Below, piece after piece: positions 35,951 through 45,822 of a DNA stretch of 64,000 nt. How positions within the stretch are numbered: position 1 is the stretch's first letter; the number at the start of each line of letters is the position of its first letter. Source of the stretch: Nocardia cyriacigeorgica GUH-2 (GTDB lineage Bacteria; Actinomycetota; Actinomycetes; Mycobacteriales; Mycobacteriaceae); the NCBI RefSeq assembly GCF_000284035.1, contig NC_016887.1:5332001-5396000 (forward strand), written 5' to 3'. Under the pieces are notes generated by a model. It made no database searches. It had not been told where the DNA came from and saw only the letters and a list, made by a program, of their open reading frames with translations. The translations under genes and the position numbers were made by a program.

Positions 35951-37894
35951 ATGCAGCCACAGTGGGTGCCCACCGATCGGGAGATCGCCGAGGCGAAGAT
36001 CACCGATTTCGCCCGCTTCGTCACCGCCCGCACCGGCGTCCCCACCCCCGACTACAGCGCGCTGTGGCAGTGGTCGGTGCGGGACCTGCCGGGTTTCTGG
36101 CATGCGCTGTGGGACTACTTCGACCTCGGTGAGATCGCCGGCGAGGTACTGGCCGAGGAGTCCATGCCAGGCGCGCGCTGGTTTCCCGGCACCCGGCTGA
36201 ACTATGTGGATCAGGTGGTGCGGCAGGCCCGCTCCGACCGTCCGGCGATCGTGGCGCTCGGCGACGGCGGCGAGGAGGTCACCGAGGTCTCCTGGGCCGA
36301 ATTGATCGACCGCACCGCCGCATTCGCGCGGACACTGCGCTCGCTCGGGGTGAAACCCGGTGATCGGGTGGCCGGATATCTGCCGAACATCCCGGAGGCT
36401 GTGATCGCGTTCCTCGGCACGGCGGCCGTCGGCGCGGTGTGGAGTGCGTGCGGGCAGGACTACACCGCCAAGGCCGCCCTCGACCGGCTCGGCCAGCTCG
36501 AACCGACGGTGCTGGTCACCGCCGACGGCTACCGCTTCGGCGGTAAGGCGCACGACAAGCGCGCCGATATCGAGCAGTTGCGCGCCGGGCTGTCGAGTGT
36601 GCGCGACACCGTCGTCGTCTCGCGGCTCGGGCTCGCCGTGCCGGACACGCTGGCCTGGGACGACGCTGTCAGTGCCACCGATCTGGTCATCGAGACCGAG
36701 GCCGTCGACTTCGACCACCCGCTGTGGATCGTGTTCTCCTCCGGCACCACCGGCCTGCCCAAGGGCATCGTGCACGGTCACGGCGGCGTGCTGCTCGAAC
36801 ATCTGAAAGCGGTGTCGCTGCAATCGGATATCGGGCCCGACGACACGTTCTTCTGGTACACCAGCCCGAGCTGGATGATGTGGAACTTCCAGGTGGCCGG
36901 GCTGCTCGCCGGGGCGACCATCGTCTGCTTCGACGGCAGCCCCACCTATCCGGAGCCGGACGCGCTGTGGCGGATCGCGGCGAAGGTGCGCGCGACAGTA
37001 CTCGGCACCAGCCCCGGCTATGTACTGGCCTGCATCAAGGCCGGTTCGGTGCCCAAGGACGAGCACGACCTGTCGGCATTGCGGATGATCGGCATCACCG
37101 GTTCGGCGCTGCCGCCGTCGTCGGCACTGTGGTTGCGCGACAACGTCGGCGCGCAGATCCCGATCTCCTCGATCAGCGGCGGCACCGATGTGGTGTCGGC
37201 GTTCATCGGCGGTGTGCGCACGGTGCCGGTGTGGCCCGGTGAGCTGTCGGCGCCGTATCTGGGTGTGGCACTGGACGCCTACGACGAGTCCGGCAATCCG
37301 GTGCGCGGTGAGGTGGGCGAGCTGGTGGTCACCCGGCCGATGCCGTCCATGCCGGTGAGTTTCTGGAACGACCCGGGCGGAAAGCGTTACCACGACGCCT
37401 ATTTCGACACCTATCCCGGTGTGTGGCGCCACGGCGACTGGATCACCATCACCGAGCACGGTTCCATCGTGGTGCACGGTCGCTCTGATTCCACGCTCAA
37501 CCGGCACGGCATCCGGATGGGCAGCGCCGATATCTATCAGGCCGTCGAGCGGCTGCCCGAGGTGGCCGAGGCGCTGGTGATCGGCGCCGAACAACCCGAC
37601 GGCGGCTACTGGATGCCACTGTTCGTGGTGCCCGCGCCCGGCGTCGAACTCACCGATGAGCTGGCCGAGCGGATCAAGAATGTCATCCGCACCGAGGTCT
37701 CGCCGCGACACGTACCCGACGAGATCCTGGCCGCGCCCGCCGTGCCGCACACCCGCACCGGTAAGAAGCTCGAGGTGCCGATCAAGAAGCTGTTCCAAGG
37801 CGCCGATCCGGCCCGCGTCGTGGAGCGCAGCGCCGTCGACGACCCCGATCTGCTCGACTGGTACGCGCGGATTCGTCCGCCGGGCAACAGGTGA
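35951..37894 (+). CDS. aacS: Acetoacetyl-CoA synthetase
   Basis: A 647-residue ANL-superfamily ligase. WVFxTDREI-type opening, SWAELIDRTAAFARTLRSLG, VFSSGTTGLPKGIVHGHGG (P-loop near residue 260) and GRSDSTLNRHGIRMGSADIY identify acetoacetyl-CoA synthetase rather than acetyl-CoA synthetase. It activates acetoacetate with ATP and CoA. It replaces the CoA transferase (scoAB) found in the comparable mycobacterial cluster, and would recover the acetoacetate made from leucine or hydroxybutyrate. Confidence 0.92.
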   Translation: MQPQWVPTDREIAEAKITDFARFVTARTGVPTPDYSALWQWSVRDLPGFWHALWDYFDLGEIAGEVLAEESMPGARWFPGTRLNYVDQVVRQARSDRPAIVALGDGGEEVTEVSWAELIDRTAAFARTLRSLGVKPGDRVAGYLPNIPEAVIAFLGTAAVGAVWSACGQDYTAKAALDRLGQLEPTVLVTADGYRFGGKAHDKRADIEQLRAGLSSVRDTVVVSRLGLAVPDTLAWDDAVSATDLVIETEAVDFDHPLWIVFSSGTTGLPKGIVHGHGGVLLEHLKAVSLQSDIGPDDTFFWYTSPSWMMWNFQVAGLLAGATIVCFDGSPTYPEPDALWRIAAKVRATVLGTSPGYVLACIKAGSVPKDEHDLSALRMIGITGSALPPSSALWLRDNVGAQIPISSISGGTDVVSAFIGGVRTVPVWPGELSAPYLGVALDAYDESGNPVRGEVGELVVTRPMPSMPVSFWNDPGGKRYHDAYFDTYPGVWRHGDWITITEHGSIVVHGRSDSTLNRHGIRMGSADIYQAVERLPEVAEALVIGAEQPDGGYWMPLFVVPAPGVELTDELAERIKNVIRTEVSPRHVPDEILAAPAVPHTRTGKKLEVPIKKLFQGADPARVVERSAVDDPDLLDWYARIRPPGNR

Positions 37895-37955
37895 TCCACG
37901 ACTCACGCCGGGGAGCGCCACATTGCCGCTGGTTACCGGGCGATACCATGTCGGA

Positions 37956-39203
37956 ATGAGTGTCGACAATCGCCGTACCGTGCGTGCGAAGAGCAACGGC
38001 GACTCGGCGCCACGCGAAATCCGGCGCAGGCCGAAGAACCGGCGAGCCCAGATCGCCGCGGCCGCCGCCGCCGCGTTCGGCTCCCTCGGCTACCACGGTG
38101 TCAGCATGGAGGACATCGCGTCGGGCCTGGGCATCAGCTCGGCCGCGCTGTACCGGCACTACCCCAGCAAGTACGCCCTGTTCCGGGAGGAGCTGCTGCG
38201 GGTGGGCCGGGCCATGACCGAATCGGTGCACCTACCCGAGGCCGCTGCCGAGGCCACCCCGGAGCAGCGGCTGCGTCAGGTGCTCGACGCGCTCATCACC
38301 GCCACCATCGACAACCGGCCCAGCGTCACCCTGGTGCGCTGGGAGGGCCGCTACCTCGAGCCCGAGGATTCGCAGCTGCTCGACGAACAGCAGGCCACCG
38401 TGGTCGACGCACTCGGAACCGAGCTGCACGCGCTGCGCCCCGAACTCGACGACGACGATGTGCGGGTGCTGCGCGCGGCCATGCTGAGCACCATCACCAG
38501 CATCGCCGACCATCACGCCACCCTGCCCGCGAAATCGCTTGCCCGCCTGCTGTCCTCGGCCTGCTGGGATATCGCGCAGGCCGAGCTGCCCGCCGTCGGC
38601 GATGCGGTGGAACCCGCTGCGGCGGCGGAGATCCCGGATTCGTTCAAGCACGAGCTGCTGCTGCGCAAGGCGGTCGAGCTGTTCCACGATCGCGGCTACC
38701 CGAACGTCAGCGTGGAGGACATCGCGACCGCGGCCGGACTCTCGGCGGCGTCGGCGGTGTACCGGTTCTATCGCGGTAAGAGCGATCTGCTGGCGGCGGC
38801 GTTCCGCCGTGCGGCCGAACGGGTTTCGAGCGCGATCGGCCCGGCGGTCGCGTCGGCCGACAGCGCCGAGGCGGCGCTGGTATCGCTGATCGACCAGTAC
38901 GTGGAGGGCTCGTTCACCGAACGGGCGCTGACCTTCGTCTATTACACCGAATTCACCCACGTGCCCGCCGAGGAGCGCACGGTGCTGCGCAATATCCAGC
39001 GGCTCAGCGTCGAGGAGTGGGCGCGGCTGGTGCGCGAGGTGCGTCCCGACCTCGCGCCTGCCGAATCGCGGTTCCTGGTGCACGCCGCGTTCGCCCTGGT
39101 CGTGGATCTCGGGCGGTCGTTCGGTACTGCGCCGATCGCCTCGCAGGGGCGGGTGGCGGCGCTGATGCAGATCGTGCTGTTCGGGCGCCGCGCCGAGGTC
39201 TGA
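37956..39203 (+). CDS. Double-TetR regulator, Mce3R-like (copy 1)
   Basis: A 415-residue protein with two TetR DNA-binding domains: residues about 27-90 (VSMEDIASGLGISSAALYRH) and about 228-290 (VSVEDIATAAGLSAASAVYR). Two TetR repeats in one chain of this length is the arrangement of M. tuberculosis Mce3R, which controls an mce operon and lipid genes. The gene is 61 bases after aacS and convergent with the mce operon. ATG 37956 was chosen; no strong ribosome site. It is a paralogue of the next regulator. Confidence 0.87.
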   Translation: MSVDNRRTVRAKSNGDSAPREIRRRPKNRRAQIAAAAAAAFGSLGYHGVSMEDIASGLGISSAALYRHYPSKYALFREELLRVGRAMTESVHLPEAAAEATPEQRLRQVLDALITATIDNRPSVTLVRWEGRYLEPEDSQLLDEQQATVVDALGTELHALRPELDDDDVRVLRAAMLSTITSIADHHATLPAKSLARLLSSACWDIAQAELPAVGDAVEPAAAAEIPDSFKHELLLRKAVELFHDRGYPNVSVEDIATAAGLSAASAVYRFYRGKSDLLAAAFRRAAERVSSAIGPAVASADSAEAALVSLIDQYVEGSFTERALTFVYYTEFTHVPAEERTVLRNIQRLSVEEWARLVREVRPDLAPAESRFLVHAAFALVVDLGRSFGTAPIASQGRVAALMQIVLFGRRAEV

Positions 39204-39275
39204 TTCCCGCTCATCCCGTGGTCCGGCCGGGCTCGGCGCTGCCCGCTCGGCTCAGCGTATGTTACGGCGCATTCT

Positions 39276-39297
39276 TACTATCTGTGCGGCAATAGTA
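39276..39297. promoter_or_regulatory. 22-bp palindrome, candidate TetR operator
   Basis: TACTAT-N10-ATAGTA is a perfect 6-10-6 inverted repeat in the 188-bp gap before the second double-TetR gene. The AT-rich arms stand out in this genome. Ten bases upstream is GTATGTTACG (39257-39266), also found before the mce operon. Confidence 0.5.
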
Positions 39298-39391
39298 GTC
39301 GTTACAGGGCCTTTTGTGATTTCTAATTCACTTCTCCCGCTCGGGGAGAAAGTGCACATGAGCGAGGGCTTCGCCGGGCTATCATCGCCGC

Positions 39392-40633
39392 ATGGGAGCC
39401 CGGAATCGCCGCTCGACGCGGGAGACGACCGCGGACGAGACCACCGGGACTCGGGCGGTGCGCCGCCGCCCGCGTGACCGGCGCGCGCAGATCGCCGCGG
39501 CCTCGGCCGAAGCCTTCGGCTCGCTCGGCTACCACGGGGTCAGCATGGAGGACATCGCCTCGCGCCTCGATATCTCCTCGACCGCGCTGTACCGCCACTA
39601 CCCCAGCAAATACGCGCTGTTTCGGGAGGAGACGATGCGGCTGGGCCGGCTGAGCGTGGAAGCGGTGCGGCTGCCCGAGGAAGCGCGCGGGTGGCCGGCG
39701 CGGCAGCGGCTCGAACACGAGCTGGACGCGCTGATCGACGCCTCCATCGTCAACCGGCGCAGCGCCGCGCTGTTGCGCTGGCAACGACGCTACCTCGAAC
39801 CCGAGGACGCCGCCCTGCTGCACGACCAGCTCACCGTGGTCGATGGGGCGCTGCGCGAAACCCTCGGCGAATACCGTCCCGAACTGCCCGGACGCGACCG
39901 CGCGGTGCTCACGGCGGCGCTGCTGAGCGTGCTGAGCAGCATCGGCGACCATCACGTGGCGATTCCGGTGCGCTCGCTGACCGAGCAGCTGGGCACCGCC
40001 TGCCGCGCGCTGGCCGACACCCGGCTGCCCGCCCCCGGCGAGGCCACCGAGACCACGACCGCGCGCGAGATCCCGCTGACCTTCAAACACGAACTGCTGC
40101 TGGTGCGCGCGGTGGAACTGTTCCATGAGCGCGGCTACCCGAATGTGAGCGTGGAGGACATCGCGACCGCCGCCGGACTGCCCGCCTCCTCGGCGGTGTA
40201 CCGGTTCTATCGCGGCAAGGGCGATATCCTGGCCGCCGCGTTTCGCCGTGCGGCCGACCGGGTTTCGGCCGCCATCGGGCCCGCCGTCGCCGGATCCGAT
40301 GGGCCCGAACAGGCGCTGTACACCCTCATCGATCTGTTCGTCGACGGCTCCTTCGCCGAACGCGAGCTGACCTTCGTCTACTACGCCGAGATCAGCAATG
40401 TGCCCGCCGAGGAACGCACCGTGCTGCGAAACATCCAGCGGCTCAACGTCGAAGAGTGGGCCAAGCTGTTGATGGCGGTGCGGCCCGAGCTCGCCGCCGC
40501 GGCCGCACGGGTGCTGGTGCACGCCGCGCTGGCCATGGTGGTCGATCTCGGGCAGCGGTTCGGCTCGGTGGACCCGGCCTGTTCACGCCGGCGGGTGGCC
40601 GCGCTGATGCGGCAGGTGCTGTTCGGGCGGTGA
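39392..40633 (+). CDS. Double-TetR regulator, Mce3R-like (copy 2)
   Basis: A 413-residue paralogue of the preceding gene, with the same two helix-turn-helix domains (VSMEDIASRLDISSTALYRH and VSVEDIATAAGLPASSAVYR) and the same closing segment (FVYYAEISNVPAEERTVLRN). ATG 39392. It ends eight bases from the mas stop. The tandem pair probably arose by duplication. One or both should regulate the mce operon. Confidence 0.87.
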   Translation: MGARNRRSTRETTADETTGTRAVRRRPRDRRAQIAAASAEAFGSLGYHGVSMEDIASRLDISSTALYRHYPSKYALFREETMRLGRLSVEAVRLPEEARGWPARQRLEHELDALIDASIVNRRSAALLRWQRRYLEPEDAALLHDQLTVVDGALRETLGEYRPELPGRDRAVLTAALLSVLSSIGDHHVAIPVRSLTEQLGTACRALADTRLPAPGEATETTTAREIPLTFKHELLLVRAVELFHERGYPNVSVEDIATAAGLPASSAVYRFYRGKGDILAAAFRRAADRVSAAIGPAVAGSDGPEQALYTLIDLFVDGSFAERELTFVYYAEISNVPAEERTVLRNIQRLNVEEWAKLLMAVRPELAAAAARVLVHAALAMVVDLGQRFGSVDPACSRRRVAALMRQVLFGR

Positions 40634-40641
40634 ACCCGCCG

Positions 40642-41361
40642 TCAGGGTTGCGGTGAGGGCGCCAGCGGGGCGTTCATATCGTTGACCAGCCAGCGGTCGC
40701 CGGACTTCTCCATCCGCATCACCATCGACAGCTGGCCAGGGGCGGGCTGTCCCTGGGTCCCGAGGCTGGTGATGGTCTGGCCAATCACCACGATGGCCTC
40801 CGCCGAGGTCTGATCACCGGACTTGATCGCGCACTGCACATCGCTGGCCGCCGATACCACCTGCCCCTGCGCGAGCACCTCCCGCAGTTCCTGGCTGGTG
40901 GCTTCGAACTGCTTGCGCCAATCGCCGGTGGCGCCGTCGAGCACCGCGCTGAAATACGGGTCGAGATTCTTGGCGTCGTAGTTGGCCAGCACGGGTGCGT
41001 ACGCGCAGGCGGCCTGGCGGGCTTCCTCCTGCGCGGCCAGCACCGCTTCCTTGTCACGATCCTGCATGTAGAAGTACAGGGTGGACGCGGCACCGGCGAC
41101 CAGCAGCAATGCCACCGCGCACCGGGCCGCGAGGACGCGCATGCCGGGGCGCTGGCCGTCGCGGTGGGCGAGCACCGCGGACAGTCGACGTAGGGGGCGC
41201 TTGCGCGATCCGGTGACCGTCTCCGCTGTGGTCACCTCCGAATCGATGTCGCCGGGGGTGGCGTCGGTGGTCTTCGACAGGTTCGGCGCGGTGCGCTCGA
41301 CCGCGACGCTCAGCACGTTCACCGCATCCTTGGCGGCAGGGTCAGTTTCGTTGGTGCTCAT
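40642..41361 (-). CDS. mas: Mce-associated membrane protein (Mas)
   Basis: A 239-residue protein with a cytoplasmic N-terminal 80 residues, one membrane segment at about 76-96 (LAARCAVALLLVAGAASTLY), and an extracytoplasmic domain ending RWLVNDMNAPLAPSP. This is the layout of Mce-associated proteins that stabilise Mce complexes. It is the last gene of the mce operon, 12 bases after mceF. Confidence 0.88.
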   Translation of the reverse strand: MSTNETDPAAKDAVNVLSVAVERTAPNLSKTTDATPGDIDSEVTTAETVTGSRKRPLRRLSAVLAHRDGQRPGMRVLAARCAVALLLVAGAASTLYFYMQDRDKEAVLAAQEEARQAACAYAPVLANYDAKNLDPYFSAVLDGATGDWRKQFEATSQELREVLAQGQVVSAASDVQCAIKSGDQTSAEAIVVIGQTITSLGTQGQPAPGQLSMVMRMEKSGDRWLVNDMNAPLAPSPQP

Positions 41362-41373
41362 ACTGTTTCGGTC

Positions 41374-42552
41374 CTATCTGCCGGGGATCGGGCGGGAGAG
41401 TTCGTTGCCGGTTGCGCCGGGCGGTGGGCCCGCGGTGTTGTCGGGGACATTCGGGCGCGGCGCGTTGGCGGAGCCGCGGATCTGCAAGGCCGGGTCGTTG
41501 GTGATGCAGTAGTTGTAGAGACGCACCCGGGTGTCGGTGGTCGCATTGGTGGGGACGACGGGGATGGTGTCGTATTCGCAGGTCGGGCGCGGCCACGGGT
41601 CCACAAGGGTGTGGTAGGCGCCGTCGTGGGCGGGAATGCCGATGGCGGCCGAGCCTTCGCGCAGCGCGGGGAAGAGCGCGGCGATGGCGGGGGCGCGCAG
41701 CTTGGCCGCTTTGGTGATGGCGACGAAGTTGGTGACCAGGTTGGTGATCGGGTCCTCGGTGGCCTGCACGAACCCGCCGAGGGTGGCGAGCTGATCGGGC
41801 GCCAGGTCCAGGAACCGGCGCACCTCCTGGTCAGCGGCGGTGAGCTGGTCGAACAGCGCGCCCGCGCCGGTGGTGAGGGTGGTCAGGTCGGGCTGGGCGT
41901 GCGAGGTGGTCTCGGCGATGACGCCGAGATTCTCGATCAGCTGACGGGTCTGCGGCAGCAGCTCGTTGAGCCCGGCCATGGCCCGGCTGATCCCGGAGAT
42001 CATGTTGCGCAACCGATCCGGGCCACCCGCCAGTGCCTTGTCCAGCTCGTTGACGATGACGGTGAGCCGCTCCGGGTTGAGCCCGCCGATCAGTCCGCTG
42101 ACATTGGTCAGCACCGACTGCACCGACACCGGCGTCGAGGTGTGGGCCATGTCCACCACCGCGCCGTCCTGCAAATAGGGGCCGGAATCGGCGTCGGGCC
42201 GGAAGTCGAGATACTGCTCACCCGCCGCGGACAGCCGGCCGACGGCGACCGTGCCGCCCACCGGGATCTTGGCCGACGAGTCGATCTCGGCTACCGCCGC
42301 GATCCCCGTCTCGGTGACTCGTACATCGCTGACCCGGCCGACCCGGGTGCCACGGAAGGTGACGTCGTTGCCCGGCAGCAGGCCACCGGAACCACGCAGC
42401 TCGACGGTCACCGCGTAGCTGTTGGGCAGCGGGTTGATCCGCAGCACCTCGGCACCCAGGTACCAGGAGCCGAGCACGAGGATCACCACCAGCCCGAGGT
42501 TCGCGACCGCCACGCGGCGGCGAACCAGGTAATTCCACAGCGGGATATTCAC
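41374..42552 (-). CDS. mceF: Mce protein F
   Basis: A 392-residue MlaD-domain protein. A membrane segment (VAVANLGLVVILVLGSWYLG) is followed by the MCE domain (AVTVELRGSGGLLPGNDVTF), a helical region and a Pro-rich tail. It overlaps mceE by four bases. Together six Mce proteins are thought to form a tunnel carrying lipids across the envelope. Confidence 0.9.
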   Translation of the reverse strand: MNIPLWNYLVRRRVAVANLGLVVILVLGSWYLGAEVLRINPLPNSYAVTVELRGSGGLLPGNDVTFRGTRVGRVSDVRVTETGIAAVAEIDSSAKIPVGGTVAVGRLSAAGEQYLDFRPDADSGPYLQDGAVVDMAHTSTPVSVQSVLTNVSGLIGGLNPERLTVIVNELDKALAGGPDRLRNMISGISRAMAGLNELLPQTRQLIENLGVIAETTSHAQPDLTTLTTGAGALFDQLTAADQEVRRFLDLAPDQLATLGGFVQATEDPITNLVTNFVAITKAAKLRAPAIAALFPALREGSAAIGIPAHDGAYHTLVDPWPRPTCEYDTIPVVPTNATTDTRVRLYNYCITNDPALQIRGSANAPRPNVPDNTAGPPPGATGNELSRPIPGR

Positions 42553-43715
42553 CGCTCACCACCTTGCGGGGCCGGCTGCGGCGCGGGCGCCGGCTGTCCG
42601 GGCACCGGCTGCGGCGGGCTGGTGACCCGGCCGATCACCTTCTGGATCACCTGCGCGAGGCTGCCGATGAACGCCGGTACATCGCCGACCTCGGGCAACC
42701 GGCTGCCGGTGGGATCGGTCAACGCGCCGACGCTCAGGTACGACACCGTCGCCGCGACGGCCAGCGTCGGGCCTTCCAGCGTGGCTTCCAGCGACGGATA
42801 GATGGAATGGAACCGCTCGAGCAGCTGCCCGAGATCGCCACCCATCTGGGTGAAGCCCGACATCAGCTGCTGGATGCTGTCGAACAGGCTCACGAAATCC
42901 TCGCCGGTGGTGTTGGTGAAATCGCCCAGCGCGGCCATGGTCACCGACACCTTGTTGATCAGCGCCGAGATATCGCGATTGTTCTCGGCCACCAATCCGA
43001 GCAGTCCGGGGAAGGTATCGGCGGCCTGACCCAACTCGGCCTTGCGCGCGGCCAGTTCACCGGTGAGCACATTCACCCCCGACAGCACACTGTCGATATC
43101 GCCGGTGCGGGCATTGAGCGCGGCGAGCACGCTGGTGAGTTCGGTGATCATGTGTGCCAGCTGGGGTGCGCGGCCGCCGAACATCGAATCCATCTGCGCG
43201 GTGATCTCGGCGGCCTGATTGAGCCCGCCGCCGTTGATCAGCATCGACACCGACACCATGAGCTCTTCCACCGAGGCGCCTGCGCCGGTGTGGTCGGTGC
43301 CGATGATGTCGCCGGGTTGCAGCAGTTCGGTTTCCGGGGTGGCCGGTGGCAGCGTCATCGCGATGAAGATGTCGCCGAGCGGGGTGGCCTGGCGCAATTC
43401 GGCGGTGGTGCCGCGCGGCAGTTTGATGTCGTCGCGGATGAGCATTTCCACGTCGGCGATGAAATTGGTGGTGGAGATATCGGTGACGACGCCGATATCG
43501 GTGCCGCCGATCTTCACGTGCGCGCGGTCGGGCAGATTCAGCGCGTCGCGGAACGCGGCGCGAATGGTGTAGCCGGGGCCGCCGATACCGGGTTTGGGCA
43601 TCGGCACGTTCTCCACCGTGATGCCGCAGCCGGTGGCCGCGCCCACGGTGAGGATCACCGCGCACGCGCCCAATGCCTGGCGGATCAGCACTGTCCTGCG
43701 AATCATCACTCTCAT
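42549..43715 (-). CDS. mceE: Mce protein E, lipoprotein
   Basis: A 388-residue MCE protein with a lipoprotein signal: hydrophobic ACAVILTVGAATGC with C30 as the acylation site. The MCE domain follows (YTIRAAFRDALNLPDRAHVK). MceE is the usual lipoprotein (LprK-like) of mce operons. The C-terminus is Pro-rich. Confidence 0.9.
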   Translation of the reverse strand: MRVMIRRTVLIRQALGACAVILTVGAATGCGITVENVPMPKPGIGGPGYTIRAAFRDALNLPDRAHVKIGGTDIGVVTDISTTNFIADVEMLIRDDIKLPRGTTAELRQATPLGDIFIAMTLPPATPETELLQPGDIIGTDHTGAGASVEELMVSVSMLINGGGLNQAAEITAQMDSMFGGRAPQLAHMITELTSVLAALNARTGDIDSVLSGVNVLTGELAARKAELGQAADTFPGLLGLVAENNRDISALINKVSVTMAALGDFTNTTGEDFVSLFDSIQQLMSGFTQMGGDLGQLLERFHSIYPSLEATLEGPTLAVAATVSYLSVGALTDPTGSRLPEVGDVPAFIGSLAQVIQKVIGRVTSPPQPVPGQPAPAPQPAPQGGER

Positions 43716-44812
43716 TTCGTGAGTCCGAGCAAGGCGGCGGTCAGCCCGAAATCGGGACCGAAATCCTGGATCTTGCCGGTGCGGCAGCCGTCGGAGCGCA
43801 TCTGCACGCGCTCGCAGAACAGCGACAGCACCTCACTGTCGAGCACCGCCTTGTCCAGCAGGCCGTGCAGCCGCAGTGCGCGATGCTCGCGGCTGACCGC
43901 GTTGGAGAAGTTCTCGAAGAACAACGGCGCCACATCGACCAATTCGGTGAGACCACGGGCGTTGGCGCGCATCTGCGCGGTGATGGTGGTGAACCGCTGC
44001 AACGCACCGGCCAGCTGATCGGAATTCTGGCCGACCACCGAGGAGGTGTTGTTGACGAAATCGTTGAGCTGGGTCAGCACCGCTTGCAGGCCGGGTGACT
44101 GCTCGCCCATCAACTGCACCAGTTCGGTGAGCCGGCCGCTGAAATCGCGGACGGTCTGATCGTTGGTGGCGATGATCTGGGTGATCTCGTTGAGTTTGAT
44201 GATGGTGTTGGCGATCTGGTCCTTGTTGGCGAAGGACACCTCGAAGGCCGACGACAAGGCGTCCAGGGTGGCGCGCAACCGGTCGCCATTGCCTTCCAGC
44301 AACGGGAACAGCACTCGGCTCGCCATCGGGCCCTGCGCGTTATCGCCCTTGAGCGCGGCGCCGAGCTGATCGAAGTTCTCCAGAATCCGGTCCAGTTCCA
44401 CCGGCACCCGGGTGCGGGCCAGCGGAATGTGGGCGCCGTCGGTGAGCAGCGGGCCCTCGCCGGAATACGCGGGCGCCAATTCGACGTGCCGGTTGGTGAT
44501 CAGCTGCGGCGAAACGAGCGCGGCCATCGCGTTTTCCGGGACCTTGACGTCCTTGTCGATGGCCATGGTGACCTGGACGTAGCTGCCCTTGGCCGTCACC
44601 GTCTCCACGCGGCCGACCGGGACGCCGAGAATCGCCACCTCATTGCCCGCGTACAGGCCGGCGACGTTCTCGAAATCGGCGCTGATACGCAGATGTTCGC
44701 CGAGATACTGATCCGGCAGCGCACTGATGCTCTCGGGCAGCAGCGCACATCCGGCTGCCAGTGTCGCCGCGACACACAGTGCGGCCGTGCGCACGATCGT
44801 GCGAATTCTCAT
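43712..44812 (-). CDS. mceD: Mce protein D with lipoprotein signal
   Basis: A 366-residue MCE protein from ATG 44812 (overlapping the mceC stop, ATGA). The start gives MRIRTIVRTAALCVAATLAA then GC, a clear lipobox with C22, so this fourth Mce is also predicted to be a lipoprotein. Canonical MceD proteins have an uncleaved membrane segment. The MCE domain (LRISADFENVAGLYAGNEVA) and helical region are normal. Confidence 0.88.
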   Translation of the reverse strand: MRIRTIVRTAALCVAATLAAGCALLPESISALPDQYLGEHLRISADFENVAGLYAGNEVAILGVPVGRVETVTAKGSYVQVTMAIDKDVKVPENAMAALVSPQLITNRHVELAPAYSGEGPLLTDGAHIPLARTRVPVELDRILENFDQLGAALKGDNAQGPMASRVLFPLLEGNGDRLRATLDALSSAFEVSFANKDQIANTIIKLNEITQIIATNDQTVRDFSGRLTELVQLMGEQSPGLQAVLTQLNDFVNNTSSVVGQNSDQLAGALQRFTTITAQMRANARGLTELVDVAPLFFENFSNAVSREHRALRLHGLLDKAVLDSEVLSLFCERVQMRSDGCRTGKIQDFGPDFGLTAALLGLTK

Positions 44813-45822
44813 GAGCTGCACCCCTGAATGGCCTGGGCGAAACACAGCCAGTTGTCCGGCAGGATCCACGGCGCCCAGACATCGCCGTAGGGTCCATTAC
44901 CGAGGGCATTGTTGAACTGGCGCAGGGCCACCGGCATGATCTCGTAGAGCCGGTCCAGGTTGTCCCGGTTCTTCTCCAGACCTTGGGTCATGGTGTTGAG
45001 ATTCTGGATCAGCGGCCCGAGCTGATCGTTGTTCTCGATGCCCATCTCGCGCAGCAGCGCCGACAGCGCGGCCACATTGTCGAGCAATTGCCGCAGCAGG
45101 TTCTGCCGCAGCGCCACCGCGTTACCGATCGCCTCACCGCGAGTCAGCAGCAACAGCACGCTGTTCTGATTGTCGGCGGCCAATTGCGAGACCTGATCGA
45201 GGCCCTTCAACAGCACGTCGACCTCGTCGCGGCGATCATTGATCACCTTGGCGAGCGCGCCGATACTGTCGAGCGCGGTGATCGCCAGCTCCGGCGAATC
45301 GCCCATCTGCTGGTCGAACAGATCCAGCGCGGTGCGCAATTTCTCCGGGTCGATGCGTTCGATGCGTTCGAACGAGGACTTGTATTTCGGATCCTGGATC
45401 ACCTTGCCCAGGTTGTAGGGCACCGAGGTGTTCTCGATCGGAATCCGGTTGTCCGGCAGACCTTTACCGTCGCCCGGTGTGAGTTCGATATGCAGCCTGC
45501 CGAGAATGGTCGACATCTTGATCGCCGCGCGGGCGTTCGGGCCCAGCCGCATATCGCGGCGGATGCGCAGGTCGACCACGACCTTGTCGTCGACCAGGTT
45601 CACCGCCTGCACCGCGCCGACCTCGATACCCGACACGTCCACCGTCGCACCCGGCCGCAACCCGGCGGCTTGGGCGAACTCGACCTGAATGGTCTTGTCC
45701 GACAGGCGCGCCTGCGAAATCACGCTCAACCCGACCAGCAGCAGCACCACCGCGGCGGCCGCGCCGAAACCCAGCCACAGGAACCGATTCGAGGAATATC
45801 TCGGCAGTCGTATTCGCGCCAT
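44809..45822 (-). CDS. mceC: Mce protein C
   Basis: A 337-residue MCE protein from ATG 45822, sharing one base with the mceB stop. Membrane segment WLGFGAAAAVVLLLVGLSVI, then the MCE domain (IQVEFAQAAGLRPGATVDVS) and a helical C-terminal part ending IQGCSS. Confidence 0.9.
   Translation of the reverse strand: MARIRLPRYSSNRFLWLGFGAAAAVVLLLVGLSVISQARLSDKTIQVEFAQAAGLRPGATVDVSGIEVGAVQAVNLVDDKVVVDLRIRRDMRLGPNARAAIKMSTILGRLHIELTPGDGKGLPDNRIPIENTSVPYNLGKVIQDPKYKSSFERIERIDPEKLRTALDLFDQQMGDSPELAITALDSIGALAKVINDRRDEVDVLLKGLDQVSQLAADNQNSVLLLLTRGEAIGNAVALRQNLLRQLLDNVAALSALLREMGIENNDQLGPLIQNLNTMTQGLEKNRDNLDRLYEIMPVALRQFNNALGNGPYGDVWAPWILPDNWLCFAQAIQGCSS

Noticed and set aside
34961..37996. 1011-residue minus open frame
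   Set aside because: Shadow of citE and aacS; no recognisable domains.
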